A stretch of DNA of 52,597 bases from Puniceicoccales bacterium (GCA_031273045.1 JAISSQ010000166.1:1-52597); one strand, 5' to 3'; shown: positions 23,701-30,560, counted from the first letter of the stretch. The notes: a model not told the origin generated them from the letters alone. Translations and numbers: made by a program.

Positions 23701-26129
23701 CCGCCGGCGTCGTCAAAGTTCTGCGAGCCGGCGACTTCCCAGCGGCTATCGGTGGTCGTGTTCGTCCACGTCAACTCGTCCGCCTGAATGCGAATGGACA
23801 GTCCGGGCAGGGGGTCGGAGGCACCGCTGACGGTGACGACGAACTGCGCCGTGCTGCCGACGGGGGCGCCGATGATGGCGTTCGCCAGCGCAAGATTCGT
23901 CGGCGAGGAGTAGTTGTTCGGGTCGGACAGCGCGCCGGTGGTGGCGTCGAGCGCAAGGATGCGGACGTCCGAGTTGGCGTTCGCCAGCAGGCGGTTGTAA
24001 GTGTGCGAGACGTCGAGCGTCAGACCGGAGCCGAGGTGCAACTGCCCCGTGACGGTCGAGCCGCCGGCGGTGGCACCGTCCAGAATGGGGCGCAGCGTGC
24101 TGCCGTCGCCAAGGTAGAGGTCGCCGAAGGTGCCGCCGGCGGTCTCCAAAACCGCGCCGCCGTTGACGGTGGTCGTGCCTTCAATGGTGCCGGAGACGGT
24201 GGCGGTGCCGGTCTCCACGGTCAGCCCGACCGTGCTCGCCAGCGCGCCGGAGAACGTTGTCCGCGTGTCGGCGGCGGTGAGGCGGAGGGTGACGGGGCCG
24301 GTGAAGCGGTTCGCGAAAACGCGGTCAACGGGCGCGGAAAAAACGAGTTCGGCGGCGCCGGCGGGGTCGAAGGCGACGGTTGCGGCGGGGTTCGCCAGCG
24401 AGCCGGCGAGGGGCGTTGTGCCGGCGCCGGCGCGCGCGGCGGCTTCCTCCGCCGTCTCGTCAAAGGTGAATTCGCGACCGGCTTCGACGAGGATGTTTCC
24501 GGCGAAGGGCGAGGCGGCGGTGAGGAACGAGAACTTGCCCGCCGGTGCCGTGTCGCTGCCGGCGGCGAGCGCGGTCAGGTAAACGTCGCCGGTGCCGCCC
24601 AGCGCGCCTTGGTAAAAAAGCGTGTTCGCGCCGCCGAAGGCGACGACGGCGTTGGCGGAAACGTTCACGGTGGCGGTGGCGGGGAAGGTGCCGGACTGCG
24701 CGAACGCAAGGGTGCCTTCGAGGACGTTCGTGGTCAGGAGGACGCTGGAACCGGCGAGGATGAGCGAGCCGGCACCGGTCTTGTTCAGCGCGGCACCACC
24801 GGTGAACGCGCCGGCGAAGACCACGGTGTCCAACTCCGACGGGTCCGAATAGGTGTCCGAGTAAGTGAACGATTTCGGCGAAATCGAGAGCGGGTCGGTC
24901 GTGTCGGGGTCCAGCCCGTAATCCGCCGCCGTGCCGCGAATCCACGAGAAGTTGCGTGTGCCGACTTTGACGGTGACACCGCCGCCGCCGGCACTGCTGC
25001 CGGCAAGGTTCAGGTTGCCGGTGATGGGCGTGTCGGGACGCTCCGGGTCGTTGAAGAGTTGGATAACCGTGGAGCCGTTCGCCAGCGCCGCGCCGGTGCC
25101 CAACGCGCTGCCGCGAATGAAAAACGTGCCCGAAGTGAGCGTCAGCGTCACGTTTGTCACCCAGTTGTTCGTCTCGGCGGCACCGCCGGTGTAGCCGTCG
25201 GACGTGAGGGCGACGGAGTGCGTGCCGGCGTCAATGGACACCGGCGAGCGGAAGGTCAGACCGAGCACGGTGTCGGTGGTGAGACCGCTGAACGGCATGC
25301 TGGTGCCGTTGGCGTGCCACCAGAGGGCTTGCCCGAACGAGACCGCGCCGGAGCCGCCGAAATAGCGACCGCCGGTGGGACCGTAAATCGTGCCGGTGAA
25401 CTGCGAGGCGTCGCAGGCGAAATTGATTCCGTAGGCGTCGTTGCCGTGGTGGCGCAGGCGGATGTTACCGCCGCCGGTGAGCGTCGAGAGAATGGTGAGG
25501 TTCGCGTTCGGCCACGTGTAGGAACCCTCGTCCACGAGAATGGCGAGTTTTTCGAGCGGCTGCTTCGTTCCGGTGTCAATGACGCCGCCGGTGAGGAACC
25601 AGCGCGCCGTGCCGTCGTTGGTGTGGGCGTAATTGTCGTTGAGGTTCCACAGACCGTCGGCGGCATCGTCCGGATTGGCGATGTAAAGCCCCGCCGGCGG
25701 AATGGTTGTCGTGGTTCCGTTCGCCCAATTGTTCAGTTCGACACCCTCCAATTTGCGGTCGCCCACGAGATGGATGACCCCCGAAAGCGTAATCGTGTAG
25801 GCCTGATTGTTCGCCGTCGCCGGTGCCCACAGCACGTAGAGGTCGCCGCTGGCGTCCGTGCCTGCGTAAGGCGTGGAATCCCAGTTCGCCTCGTTGCTCC
25901 ACGTGCCGCTCGACCCGCCGGCCCAAACCTTCACGTCCGCCCCCGACGCCGCCGGCGCCACCGCGTCCAGCAACGACGCCCCCGCCGACGCGGCGGAACC
26001 GTCGTCACCGGCGCCGCCGGCGGCGAGGATTGCGGCGGCTGCGGCGAGCCACCGGCGCGGCGCGCGGGCTGCCCGCGTCTGGCGAACGGGATTTTCTTGA
26101 AGGGAGGGGGAGACGTTTCTGCGGAGCAT
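11757..26129 (-). CDS. Giant autotransporter with beta-strand repeat passenger
   Basis: A 4790-residue type V secreted protein. The N-terminus (MLRRNVSPSLQ... RRWLAAAAAILAAGGAG) is an arginine-rich signal peptide. The passenger holds dozens of autotransporter-associated beta-strand repeats, recognisable as 'LxKxGxGxLxLxG...G...VxxGxLxL' (LTKVGAGTLALTG, LVKTGAGTATWLG), predicting a very long beta-helix. Roughly residues 4510-4790 (FDYSAYGAVAGLDANFG... to a terminal FRVRF) form the outer-membrane beta-barrel, with the usual aromatic last residue. The track ORF begins 609 nt upstream, but the ATG at 26129 is the one next to a signal peptide. Genes for a VWA protein and a kinase follow closely. 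Part of the passenger (about 22.2-23.3 kb) has lower GC than the rest. Ligand unknown; an adhesin or surface-layer role is likely. Confidence 0.92.
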   Translation of the reverse strand: MLRRNVSPSLQENPVRQTRAARAPRRWLAAAAAILAAGGAGDDGSAASAGASLLDAVAPAASGADVKVWAGGSSGTWSNEANWDSTPYAGTDASGDLYVLWAPATANNQAYTITLSGVIHLVGDRKLEGVELNNWANGTTTTIPPAGLYIANPDDAADGLWNLNDNYAHTNDGTARWFLTGGVIDTGTKQPLEKLAILVDEGSYTWPNANLTILSTLTGGGNIRLRHHGNDAYGINFACDASQFTGTIYGPTGGRYFGGSGAVSFGQALWWHANGTSMPFSGLTTDTVLGLTFRSPVSIDAGTHSVALTSDGYTGGAAETNNWVTNVTLTLTSGTFFIRGSALGTGAALANGSTVIQLFNDPERPDTPITGNLNLAGSSAGGGGVTVKVGTRNFSWIRGTAADYGLDPDTTDPLSISPKSFTYSDTYSDPSELDTVVFAGAFTGGAALNKTGAGSLILAGSSVLLTTNVLEGTLAFAQSGTFPATATVNVSANAVVAFGGANTLFYQGALGGTGDVYLTALAAGSDTAPAGKFSFLTAASPFAGNILVEAGREFTFDETAEEAAARAGAGTTPLAGSLANPAATVAFDPAGAAELVFSAPVDRVFANRFTGPVTLRLTAADTRTTFSGALASTVGLTVETGTATVSGTIEGTTTVNGGAVLETAGGTFGDLYLGDGSTLRPILDGATAGGSTVTGQLHLGSGLTLDVSHTYNRLLANANSDVRILALDATTGALSDPNNYSSPTNLALANAIIGAPVGSTAQFVVTVSGASDPLPGLSIRIQADELTWTNTTTDSRWEVAGSQNFDDAGGNSSAFVNGSLAIFPVLASSQSIVISGEVKPLAATFYTDSGHNYTLSANTTGNPAGPNAIAGGAVVTKKGTGWVEGRVNNTHTGGTIIAEGEFREEWYFVQNPAWTSGSSVSIGTYYNYTVFGTGPITLGIGDTTSLTAPPAIVFAGVNYDNPNGGLQSSPQQRPKVPHILYNDIVVDAPLAFIGKNGVIGNSSDWGHYASNSGGQWEARLYGNVSGNGLLVLGWGGGTWTKGITLYGSENSFSGVVLLPNSATATATIGGTSDVDWSNASFVFDIAGGTTAANQIAATGTTKIKGIELWNGLRLSGTLDTSRITSYASPTTANDLANSFVSGGKITSSTGTLVIDTVGTGEGSRLVPGGVDVYGASWNPITATDEILFISSPILDTTSVPLTLVKEGPGMLVLNLPANAGGPSGDVIVKDGIFHIRCTGSTGGNFYELNYTNTHGFFKNVRSVQVESGAVMTIGSQGAPRADVTITAPVTVTGGELYGLGWVPIANLTLEAGTALTGGGINADWHALNIVTSLTVKSWDNPATGAHETTSYLLSGNPSYAPPAGGSTPAAWATAWYGQVGLGSLTGTAATSVTIDVQGDAVLDTSNVILNHQQSETRGFGLVTLNKVGTGTIIVGTWNFGGTTNIAEGTVAFTDQSTALNPRSTYDTAVQIGDAGTLLFDRTVDFATAEKIGGTGTLAKAGSATVSITAGLNLFTGDIRVEEGVLEITEKSPFTISSLQIAAGAQLKLRNSYGQSLTLAGDGVSVIGGENDATPAVLAVTVDVPTATPPQFIVTDGHTLKIGHNASPAVREHAIVSNITFNNATLELQFGEDYNGVVDTDYLEVTGSFTATGTNYIKLVGGDVTTLGGGNFTLIKAIVPTGNLLESFELDLSETQNANRANITLSTGTGTSIVVSIETVSQVLYWAPGNATGANKWGESAGSGPVWIDDNGSYTIYTHDADASTAVIEKSAVIFDDVHINSDANHVVLVAENVEPFSVLVNNTKTYTFQLTGGHITGDHTSLTKQGAGTLVITRSESSAGLNDFRGTVLVQGGAIKLLGDTNAGKAQLIGAAGQASLIGAGASDTSITLNGGGLILAPAAEYYAQAQTDRAFAIGAAGAFLEATTAIAANPLLPGSRFLFKGGANASSATQVTAASKTVTLLGGGARALTLRGNAGTGVLTADGDVLGANDDTAGAGVTAGGVLAIKLADRAGDNASTLAALSLVKEGTGLWHIAGGNTYTGGTTLVGGALAVSEAGALGTGAITFAGGVLLAAAPLHVHPTTNAITAYAQLAAAPATFTLANPLRYDAEEAEIRVAAFTDPATGEVTAGKLTLTGSASGAGTLVKRGGGVLRLEGASNATGGARVAEGALVAANTFATGGSSNGGSVEVAAGARFLLDAAEVTVGGLTGDGLVASVRDNNTYEPDGTTFDAVGDSPATLVIAPRAGGDYEFLGTLADGPDGPLNITKRGDGVQTLALAAGAAANTQTGALIVSEGILRVPDPAALGTPRSATVESVAGVAGTFDIAGGNYGDDAATTARAVLQITNATTGARAYALTGVEKFPTAFAIAGEGATDTATGLRLGAVLDSVGGGTLPDLTFSANASIATAGATQLSRVTQAAGTGDTATLTLASAPEGTFDPDVTGGPVFTVRGGTVTAPAVAAVADDPDTLDVDETLSAVPEFSETIGTKVAARIVVGDGVTLRLDISERLKDVLGTGTSFEEAQLGAHLTLADGATLNLNGNLVVQTFNILAGGGTITGYGTAIVKGNAGAPETVDGTSTRTLLDALITGSASITVPNGVLEVTNQFNTTTGVFRAENGATLVATKPVRGDGVAGNDVFGNARIALADGTLRLDTPAGDVTRLGAAHSLFLQGSGATIEANGGAAVLTGGVSFGSAVGSTGNDYSLTLGGNGTGATTATGLVENTLAVALTDPEWRLAAKTALVKLGAGTWVLDYGPTGSASNPLGRNKYTGGTTISAGVLKLGADNALPVVLDTPDYINESGDIVAGTIVTGTSVILGGNSVTGRLDLNGHNQTVADLSLGSGGAGSAVINTAGGALPTLTWVVAEGGTYYKTASGLSPEAPVNESTAREELTGTLNRVTIGETGKAAFNFEKAGEGVLVLYATATDNGGGGVRYDGAVNITGSVLVSGGILRVAHNMARPRYAADIAVGNGAQLDITPAGYAWTFGTAGGMQTLSAGSAYRAFTAPDISAASAILADRVVIGENGQPEKLANGEDKTRAVTFDEAVAGMRDALVDSLRTADLRGDFVFNGGTLTVGDKSDIADTFYLRARGAVTEPDTGEALTDAQIAEKRAALGVPTDGTTGLRTVASVVIETTTAGDGTAGGEVEPLFSAGEGVASRYAVRDIITYTWTTTDATTHEVETHTARVVKQESIITENLGTVRVSGDSEFVFALNRYENADPAAPSAGNASSVLDVGRLVIDGTAKLTLRPELVANAIQPGSAGAPVEYALIHYAEGDYKLDSIILPENLSLGLDYDYAITETYAGTVTLDEGAASQRDLKLDGWVNLQITSDALTGTRVWAGGGLGTSQSVWSVETTDANFLDPSHNFTSYPAFGTALFDDTAAGSDVTVAPAGVDIGAVTFDNSALDYSVSGGAITGKGYIIKRGTGRLTLYGANDFSGSKERFGLAVGVELDAGTLAVGDDRALGADAVILAGGILARATKTTLAETRTISNTLIVFDGAHVEIDSGDGAGEFVLAGEIISNAGGGATLVKTGSAALRLKDNGTGTRFAGYHGAFEVASGKLLVDTTPENISVAAVSDLSGTAFNLTSANASLVQTGISGESTVKIGNLAGVAGSTLTSDIYGRKTFEIGSLGIAGEITEFAGNIVAGSGVTLSLTKVGAGTLALTGDASGLNGVVRVSEGELILGGGANSVPTPPQARIIVEAGAEFVVEINGTTGGSTFAAVIDGQPGIPATYDQYGNIATTAVPASVFEKRGTGALNISASNDSLRGVVRVSEGVLALDGAGTLGTAAVENNARVELNRADSFTFGNDFTGTGELVKTGAGTATWLGDNTASGKTTVSEGTLRLGDGAFVPDGTGHVQEHKPAVEVARGAALELAPASGGNVKVGSVVGEGALVKTGAGTAQLTGLLSVHGSANGAADVSIREGVLSVGDGDGRYTRAALDVASAITIEGGATLATSRTGAITFSRAITVPANSAATLDARGDANGNGEIILASSANNFEGTLRINRGAVVQIGSATSAAGGRLNDGSRPVTVVLDPDATLRFTRVASGRTGNNITLVSANPAQGGGVVEYDGGGTLEFDSIVESGGDDVFNGTLLASKGTLSIRADLLPPKSLSETVRDATLDARGEGVLRVWSNDASVALNTNFGTGDGTVELAPASTAGATAVTYTVPEGVTFGGTLAIASNASLRLDGTFDDGASPAVSVKTLRVNAGGSLYGTGTLRGDLQVRLGGTVEPRTDANSYTGAGAQAAALGAAAAPGTLRVEGNFLGEGALRIALAETADGYAFSALRYTGNAVLGNAATLEVRIPGSLYEKLAQRGEIAFLVDEDPVGGTGAANLYGNYSTGNISLTLLDDAGNAYSTQTGKLMTYNKGDGALTLRFAIGHDDLFGALDRKLFGGFLNYIDGIATGGGSSSFSDTAYGDAALALISALDGVADRANAFANASPATLGVLTAMPVGIAHDATNTLRAHLESLRFGRKIHGKEDNVQGYILGTGIIEKNGAASGSNDRPFDYSAYGAVAGLDANFGPDVVFGFNVGYSHGRADAGYGSRGQRAQLDSARITFYGSYMFDDIFFAEASVFGAYNGYELKHRNTAVGGGFHDGDSHGPDGYDFGGSLFGGFALSFNNRVHLTPYAGLEYVSAHIEKFSSPLYAATGVGAGGETVVIGWDYDSITQDSLRGRVGFGLNWRVPTRSSWLLRLGFDASYTHELLDRKAPVRARLTGDTGSGFRMNAPSTALETMQLGPVVDIDFGDNWTFRAAYTFEYDFNRQTAHHFNAAFRVRF

Positions 26130-26444
26130 GACGGATGGGAGATTGCTGGGTAAAAGGATGAGGGAAGAAGGATGAAGGATGAAGGCGGAGGGATGAAAAA
26201 ATGCGGGGAGACAGGACGGCGGCGGCGGTGAGATTGGGGGCAGGGCGGCGGCGGAGGTGGTCGCGAGGTTAGGGGGGAGAGATAGTGGCGGCGGTGGTCG
26301 AAGGAAAGGGGGACGGAGTTTTTCGGGGAGGCAAAAAGGGAGATTTTGGGCGGAAAAATGCCCGTTCGCGCCACAAGCGCAAGGAAGGTTTTTGCCATTG
26401 GATGCGGTGCCGCCGCCGACACGCCAAGGCGATACGCCACGCCG
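26130..26444. promoter_or_regulatory. Purine-rich leader region upstream of autotransporter
   Basis: This 315-nt gap on the 5' side of the autotransporter contains no supported gene. The plus strand from about 26140 to 26345 is strongly purine-rich (agggaagaaggatgaagg-type repeats, gggggagagatag), so the leader transcript would be pyrimidine-rich. Short gaaggatga direct repeats occur near 26165-26190. No Shine-Dalgarno precedes the start. The promoter is presumably here but no clear -10/-35 was seen. Confidence 0.4.
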
Positions 26445-26596
26445 ATACACACATGGAGCACCGCACATGGAGCGCCGACTTTCACGTCGGCTCGCCCGTT
26501 CTATGCGGCGCAGCCGCCACTCTTTTTTTGGAATTGCAAGGGGGTTGCGCCGCAACACTGCCGTGCCGACTGGATAGTGGGCGCTCCATGTGTGTG
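26445..26596 (-). repeat. Dispersed inverted-repeat element, copy 2
   Basis: Read on the minus strand it contains catggagcgcccact... then a centre gcgccgcaac/ggcggctgcgccgc, and ends gaaagtcggcgctccatgtg...gtgtgtatcggc, which aligns with copy 1 in its own orientation. The outer arms (26466-26494 and 26561-26590) are inverted but less perfect than in copy 1. It overlaps the 3' end of uxuA and supplies that gene's last codons and stop. Confidence 0.75.
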
Positions 26597-27877
26597 GCGC
26601 AGTCCGAGAAAGAGTCCGCGCAGTTCGGAAAGACCGCGCATGCGCCCGATGCACGGGTAGCCCGGCGTGACGCCTTCCGGTTTGCCGAGGTCGTCCAAAA
26701 TCTTCCAGCCGTGGTCGGAGCGAAACGGCATGCGCCACGCACCGCCGGTGCCTTCTTCACCGGCACCGCCGGCACCGCCGTTTCGCGCGTCTTGCGCGTC
26801 CAGCAGGGCGGCGGCGACGGCCGGCATGTCAACGGAGTCGGCGCCGCCGAGGTGGGCGTCCTCGTGGAAGGAGCCGTCGGGGAGGCGGCGCGTTGCGCGC
26901 AGGTGCGCGGCGTGGATGCGCGGGGCGAAACGGCGCGCCATGCGCGGCAGGTCGTTGTCGGCGCGCGCGCCCAGCGAGCCGGTGCACAGGCACAGGCCGT
27001 TCGCCGGCGACGGCACCGCCGCGAGCAGGCGGGCGATTTGCTCCTCGGTCGAGACGATGCGCGGCAGTCCGAGCACGGGGAACGGCGGGTCGTCGGGGTG
27101 GATGGCGAGGACGACGCCGGCGCGCTCGGCGGCGGGGACGATGGCGTCGAGGAAGCGCGCGAGGTTCGCGAAGAGCGCGTCCTCGCCGACGCCCTCGTAG
27201 CGGGCGAGCATCGCGCGGATGTCGTCGAGCGACAGCCCCCATTTGCAGCCGGGAAAAACGTCAATTATGTCGGCGACGAAGCGTTCGCGCTCGTTGCCGG
27301 TGAGGTCGTCCCACCACGTCTTGGCGCGGGCGACGCGCTCCGTTCCGTGCTCGGCGGCGGCACCGGCGCGGCGCAGCGCGAAGACGTCGAACGCGGCGAG
27401 GCGCACGGGGTCGAAGTGGAGGCACTCGGCGCCGTTCGGCAGGACGTGGCGCATGTCGGTGCGCATCCAGTCGAGCGCGGGCATGAAGTTGTAGATGACC
27501 GTGCGGACACCCTCGTCGGCGAGGTTGCGCAGGGTTTCGGCGTAGTTGCGCAGCAGCGCGGCGTCACCGGCAGTGCCGGTCTTGATGTCCTCGTGGACGG
27601 GCACGGACTCGACGACGCTCCAGCGCAGGCCGGCGCGTTCGAGGAGTTCGCGGCGCTCGCGGATTGCCTCGCGCGGCCAGACCTCGCCGTAGGGGATTTG
27701 GTGGAGCGCGGTGAACACGCCCTCGGCGCCGGACTGGCGCAGCCACGCGGGCGGCACGGGGTCGTTCGGACCGAACCAGCGCATGCACGGTTCGGGCAGG
27801 AGTGCGGCGGTGGCGTTGCCGGTGGCGGCGATGGAAGCGTTGCCGGTGGCGGTGCCGGCGGTGGCGGCGGCACTCAT
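26501..27877 (-). CDS. uxuA: Mannonate dehydratase with repeat-derived C-terminus
   Basis: Dehydrates D-mannonate to 2-keto-3-deoxygluconate in glucuronate breakdown. Family landmarks are RWFGPNDPV, TALHQIPYGEVW, LAIHPDDPPFPVLGLPRIVS, PSPANGLCLCTGSLGARADND, HAAHLR and RSDHG, which give the metal-binding TIM-barrel site. The native protein should end near ELRGLFLGLR. Instead about 30 further residues (THGAPTIQSARQCCG...) are translated from repeat copy 2. The first 31 residues (SAAATAGTATG...) are low complexity encoded by gccggcaccgcc units; M32 (27784) would give the normal UxuA start. The upstream ATG overlaps the rph stop by 4 nt, favouring it. The active site is complete, so it is probably functional. 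Confidence 0.9.
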   Translation of the reverse strand: MSAAATAGTATGNASIAATGNATAALLPEPCMRWFGPNDPVPPAWLRQSGAEGVFTALHQIPYGEVWPREAIRERRELLERAGLRWSVVESVPVHEDIKTGTAGDAALLRNYAETLRNLADEGVRTVIYNFMPALDWMRTDMRHVLPNGAECLHFDPVRLAAFDVFALRRAGAAAEHGTERVARAKTWWDDLTGNERERFVADIIDVFPGCKWGLSLDDIRAMLARYEGVGEDALFANLARFLDAIVPAAERAGVVLAIHPDDPPFPVLGLPRIVSTEEQIARLLAAVPSPANGLCLCTGSLGARADNDLPRMARRFAPRIHAAHLRATRRLPDGSFHEDAHLGGADSVDMPAVAAALLDAQDARNGGAGGAGEEGTGGAWRMPFRSDHGWKILDDLGKPEGVTPGYPCIGRMRGLSELRGLFLGLRHTHGAPTIQSARQCCGATPLQFQKKSGGCAA

Positions 27878-28638
27878 TGGGCGCCTCCCGCCTCGGAGAG
27901 CGCGGCGGCAATGGCGGCGTTTTGCAGCGCGGAAATCTCCGCCAAGCCCTTTTTCGCGAGCGCGAGCAGCGCGTCCAATTCGCCCGCGCTGAAGGTCGCC
28001 TCCTCGCCCGAACCCTGCACTTCGACGAAGCGGCCGTCGCCGGTCATGACGATGTTGGCGTCAACGGCGGCGGCACTGTCCTCGGCGTAGTTGAGGTCGA
28101 GAACGGGAACGTCTTCCCAGATGCCGGCGCTGACGGCGGCGACGCTGCCGGTGAAGGGCGAGGCGGCGAGTTTGCCGGCGGCGATGAGGCGTCCGACGGC
28201 GATTTGCGCGGCGACATAGGCGCCGGATATGGAGGCGGTGCGCGTGCCGCCGTCGGCTTGCAGCACGTCGCAGTCAATCCAGAGCGTGAAGCCGTCGAGT
28301 TTGGACAGGTCGAGGACGGCGCGCAGGGAGCGGCCGATGAGGCGCTGGATTTCGACGGAGCGGCCGTCCTGCTTTCCGCGCGCGATGTCGCGCTGCTTCC
28401 GCTCGGCGGTCGAGTAGGGCAACATTGAGTATTCGGCGGTGAGCCAGCCGCCGGCGACGCCCTGCGCCTTCATCCACGAGGGGACTTTCGCCTCAAGCGA
28501 GGCGGCGCAGATGACGCGCGTGTTGCCGAATGCGGCGAGGACGGAACCGGTGGCGGCGGGCGCGAAACCGGGCTGGAAGGAGATTGGGCGCGTCTGGTCG
28601 AAGGCGCGGCCGTCGGGACGGGATTTTGGTTCAGACAT
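27874..28638 (-). CDS. rph: Ribonuclease PH
   Basis: Phosphorolytic 3'-5' exoribonuclease that trims tRNA 3' ends. The 254-residue protein has the full set of family marks: RPDGRAFDQTRPISF, GNTRVICAASLE, PSWMKAQGVAGGWLTAEYSMLPYST, RKQRD...GRSVEIQRLIGRSLRAV, WIDCDVLQADGGTRTASI and VDANIVMTGDG. ATG 28638 is chosen over the track start at 28779 because RPDGR follows within ten residues and the upstream part overlaps the neighbour. It lies 23 nt after a GT39-like gene and overlaps uxuA by 4 nt (ATGA), so a housekeeping RNase shares a transcript with sugar genes. Confidence 0.95.
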   Translation of the reverse strand: MSEPKSRPDGRAFDQTRPISFQPGFAPAATGSVLAAFGNTRVICAASLEAKVPSWMKAQGVAGGWLTAEYSMLPYSTAERKQRDIARGKQDGRSVEIQRLIGRSLRAVLDLSKLDGFTLWIDCDVLQADGGTRTASISGAYVAAQIAVGRLIAAGKLAASPFTGSVAAVSAGIWEDVPVLDLNYAEDSAAAVDANIVMTGDGRFVEVQGSGEEATFSAGELDALLALAKKGLAEISALQNAAIAAALSEAGGAQ

Positions 28639-28661
28639 GATTTTTTGGCGTGATTGGCGTG

Positions 28662-30560
28662 TCAGTGTGTTTGGACAGGTTTGGCGGACGGCGGTTGCGG
28701 CAGTTGCGGCACCGGCGCGGGTTCGGAAATGTAAAAGCGGATTTTTCCGCCGATGCGCTTGTGTTCGGAGCGCAGCCACGGGTCGAGCAGGGCGGCGGGC
28801 ACGACTTTGTAGAGAACGACGGAAGGCGTCGCGGCTACGGGGCGGGCGGCGGCACCAAGCGCGGAAAGAAAATGCGAGCGCATTTCCGCGCTACCGGTGC
28901 CGACAACCACCCATGCGACGGCGTCGGGATGGGAAGCCCACGAGAACGCGCGGGCAGGGGCGGGTGTCTCGGCGGGGAAAAGTTCGAGGAATCGGCGACC
29001 CCAAAAACGCTCGAACGCCGGCGGCTTGCCTCCGGCGGTGGCGGCGGTCCGGTGCTCCAAATGCAACCCCGCCTGTTCGGGAAGATGAAAACGCAAAATC
29101 TCCTCGCGTCCGGCGTTCTCGACATCCGCGAGCATGAAAACCAAGTCGCGCGGGCGCGCCTCGCGTTGGATTGCGCCGACGATTGCGTCGTGCTCCGCAT
29201 TCAGTGTCCTTTCGACAACAAGCGCGCCGGGCAGAGTGACAAACAACCAGATGACAAGCATGCTGCCGGTGACGGCGGGAAATAAGAAACGAACGCGCGA
29301 GCGCGAGGCGGAGCATTTCGCGACTTCGATTGCAAAGAACGCCCAAAGGATTCCATAAACGGGAAAGAAATATCGGTGCTCGATGAGGTTGCGTTTGAGA
29401 AAACCGTAAAGCAACATGGCGGCGAAAAGCAGCAACGGCGCGAGCAACGCGACCGGAAAAAAGAAATCCCTTGTTGTCTGCCCACCGGTAGTGCCCGATT
29501 TTTGACGCCGCCAGAACGCGACAACCGCGCCGCAAAAGAGGGCGAGAAGAAACCACGAGCAGAGAAATCCGACGACCGTGGAGTCGTCGGGGTCGAACGC
29601 GAACAAAACATAGCGGACGCAGCGTCCAAGCGTCATCGGGGGTATCCAAAAATCGGCGGAGGCGTTTTGAAAATGGCGGAGCGGGACGGAAATCCACGGG
29701 AGGTAGAGCAGAAACATGACGGCACCGGTGACAACAATTGGCAATCGCTCCGGGCGACGTTTCCAAATGGCGAACAGCGCGAGAAAGAAACCGCCGAGCG
29801 CGACAAACGCGCCGGCGTAGTAATGCGTGTAGGCGGCGCAAACGCCGAAGAACGCAAAGCCGACGCACGCAAGCACTTTCGCGCGCGGACGGTCTGCGTT
29901 GAGAATGCGCCACGCGCACAAGGCCGTCAGCGTCACAAAGAAAAACGCGAGCGTGTAGCCGCGAATGTCCGTCGCGTATTTGACAAACGCGCCGACGGTG
30001 TTCACGGAAAGCAAAAACACGGTTCCGGCGCGCAAAGAGTATTCCCGATTGAGAAAAAGCGACAGCGCGCCAATCGTCAGCACCATGGGAACAACGGAAA
30101 AGATTTCCAATGAGTTGACGCCGAACCCAAAGAGAAGCGTCCAGATTTTCGCGAGCAGATAATAAAGCGGAGGATGGACGTCGGTCTGCTGGACGGCAAT
30201 GATTTCCGACAGCGAGAAGTTTTTGAGTGTTAACAGCGTGAATGTCTCGTCCACCCAAAGGCGTTCGCCCATGAGCGCGAGGGAAATGGTCGTTGCGACA
30301 AATCCGAAAAACAAGACGCCCTGAAAGAAGAAATGCCGGCAGCGGTCGTCTCCAATGGAATCCGGAACGGAACGGCACCGGTGGCGGCGGCGGAAAAACA
30401 AAACTCCGGCGAACGCTGCGCAGAGAATGAGCGCGGAAAACAAAAGCGATGTTTGCCCGTGCCAGAGCGCGGGAACACCCTGCGGGCGCGGCGAGCGCGA
30501 GGAAAAGACAAACTGCTCGACTTGGCTGGCAGCAAAAGAGAGAAACGGGAAAAGTGTCAT
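28662..30560 (-). CDS. GT39-like polytopic glycosyltransferase (paralogue A)
   Basis: A 632-residue integral membrane protein with about ten or more hydrophobic segments in its first 460 residues and a soluble C-terminal part. The first periplasmic loop has LWVDETFTLL, with the acidic residue typical of GT-C enzymes of the PMT/ArnT type, and DVHPPLYYLLAK follows. Such enzymes move a sugar from a polyprenyl-phosphate carrier to an acceptor outside the cytoplasmic membrane. It is clearly related to the product of 36911-38533 over HPPLYYL, DIRGYTLAF, THYYAGA and YLPW segments and in the C-terminal tail (AWVVV...FLSALG). It overlaps the upstream acyltransferase gene by 4 nt. Sugar and acceptor unknown. 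Confidence 0.8.
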   Translation of the reverse strand: MTLFPFLSFAASQVEQFVFSSRSPRPQGVPALWHGQTSLLFSALILCAAFAGVLFFRRRHRCRSVPDSIGDDRCRHFFFQGVLFFGFVATTISLALMGERLWVDETFTLLTLKNFSLSEIIAVQQTDVHPPLYYLLAKIWTLLFGFGVNSLEIFSVVPMVLTIGALSLFLNREYSLRAGTVFLLSVNTVGAFVKYATDIRGYTLAFFFVTLTALCAWRILNADRPRAKVLACVGFAFFGVCAAYTHYYAGAFVALGGFFLALFAIWKRRPERLPIVVTGAVMFLLYLPWISVPLRHFQNASADFWIPPMTLGRCVRYVLFAFDPDDSTVVGFLCSWFLLALFCGAVVAFWRRQKSGTTGGQTTRDFFFPVALLAPLLLFAAMLLYGFLKRNLIEHRYFFPVYGILWAFFAIEVAKCSASRSRVRFLFPAVTGSMLVIWLFVTLPGALVVERTLNAEHDAIVGAIQREARPRDLVFMLADVENAGREEILRFHLPEQAGLHLEHRTAATAGGKPPAFERFWGRRFLELFPAETPAPARAFSWASHPDAVAWVVVGTGSAEMRSHFLSALGAAARPVAATPSVVLYKVVPAALLDPWLRSEHKRIGGKIRFYISEPAPVPQLPQPPSAKPVQTH

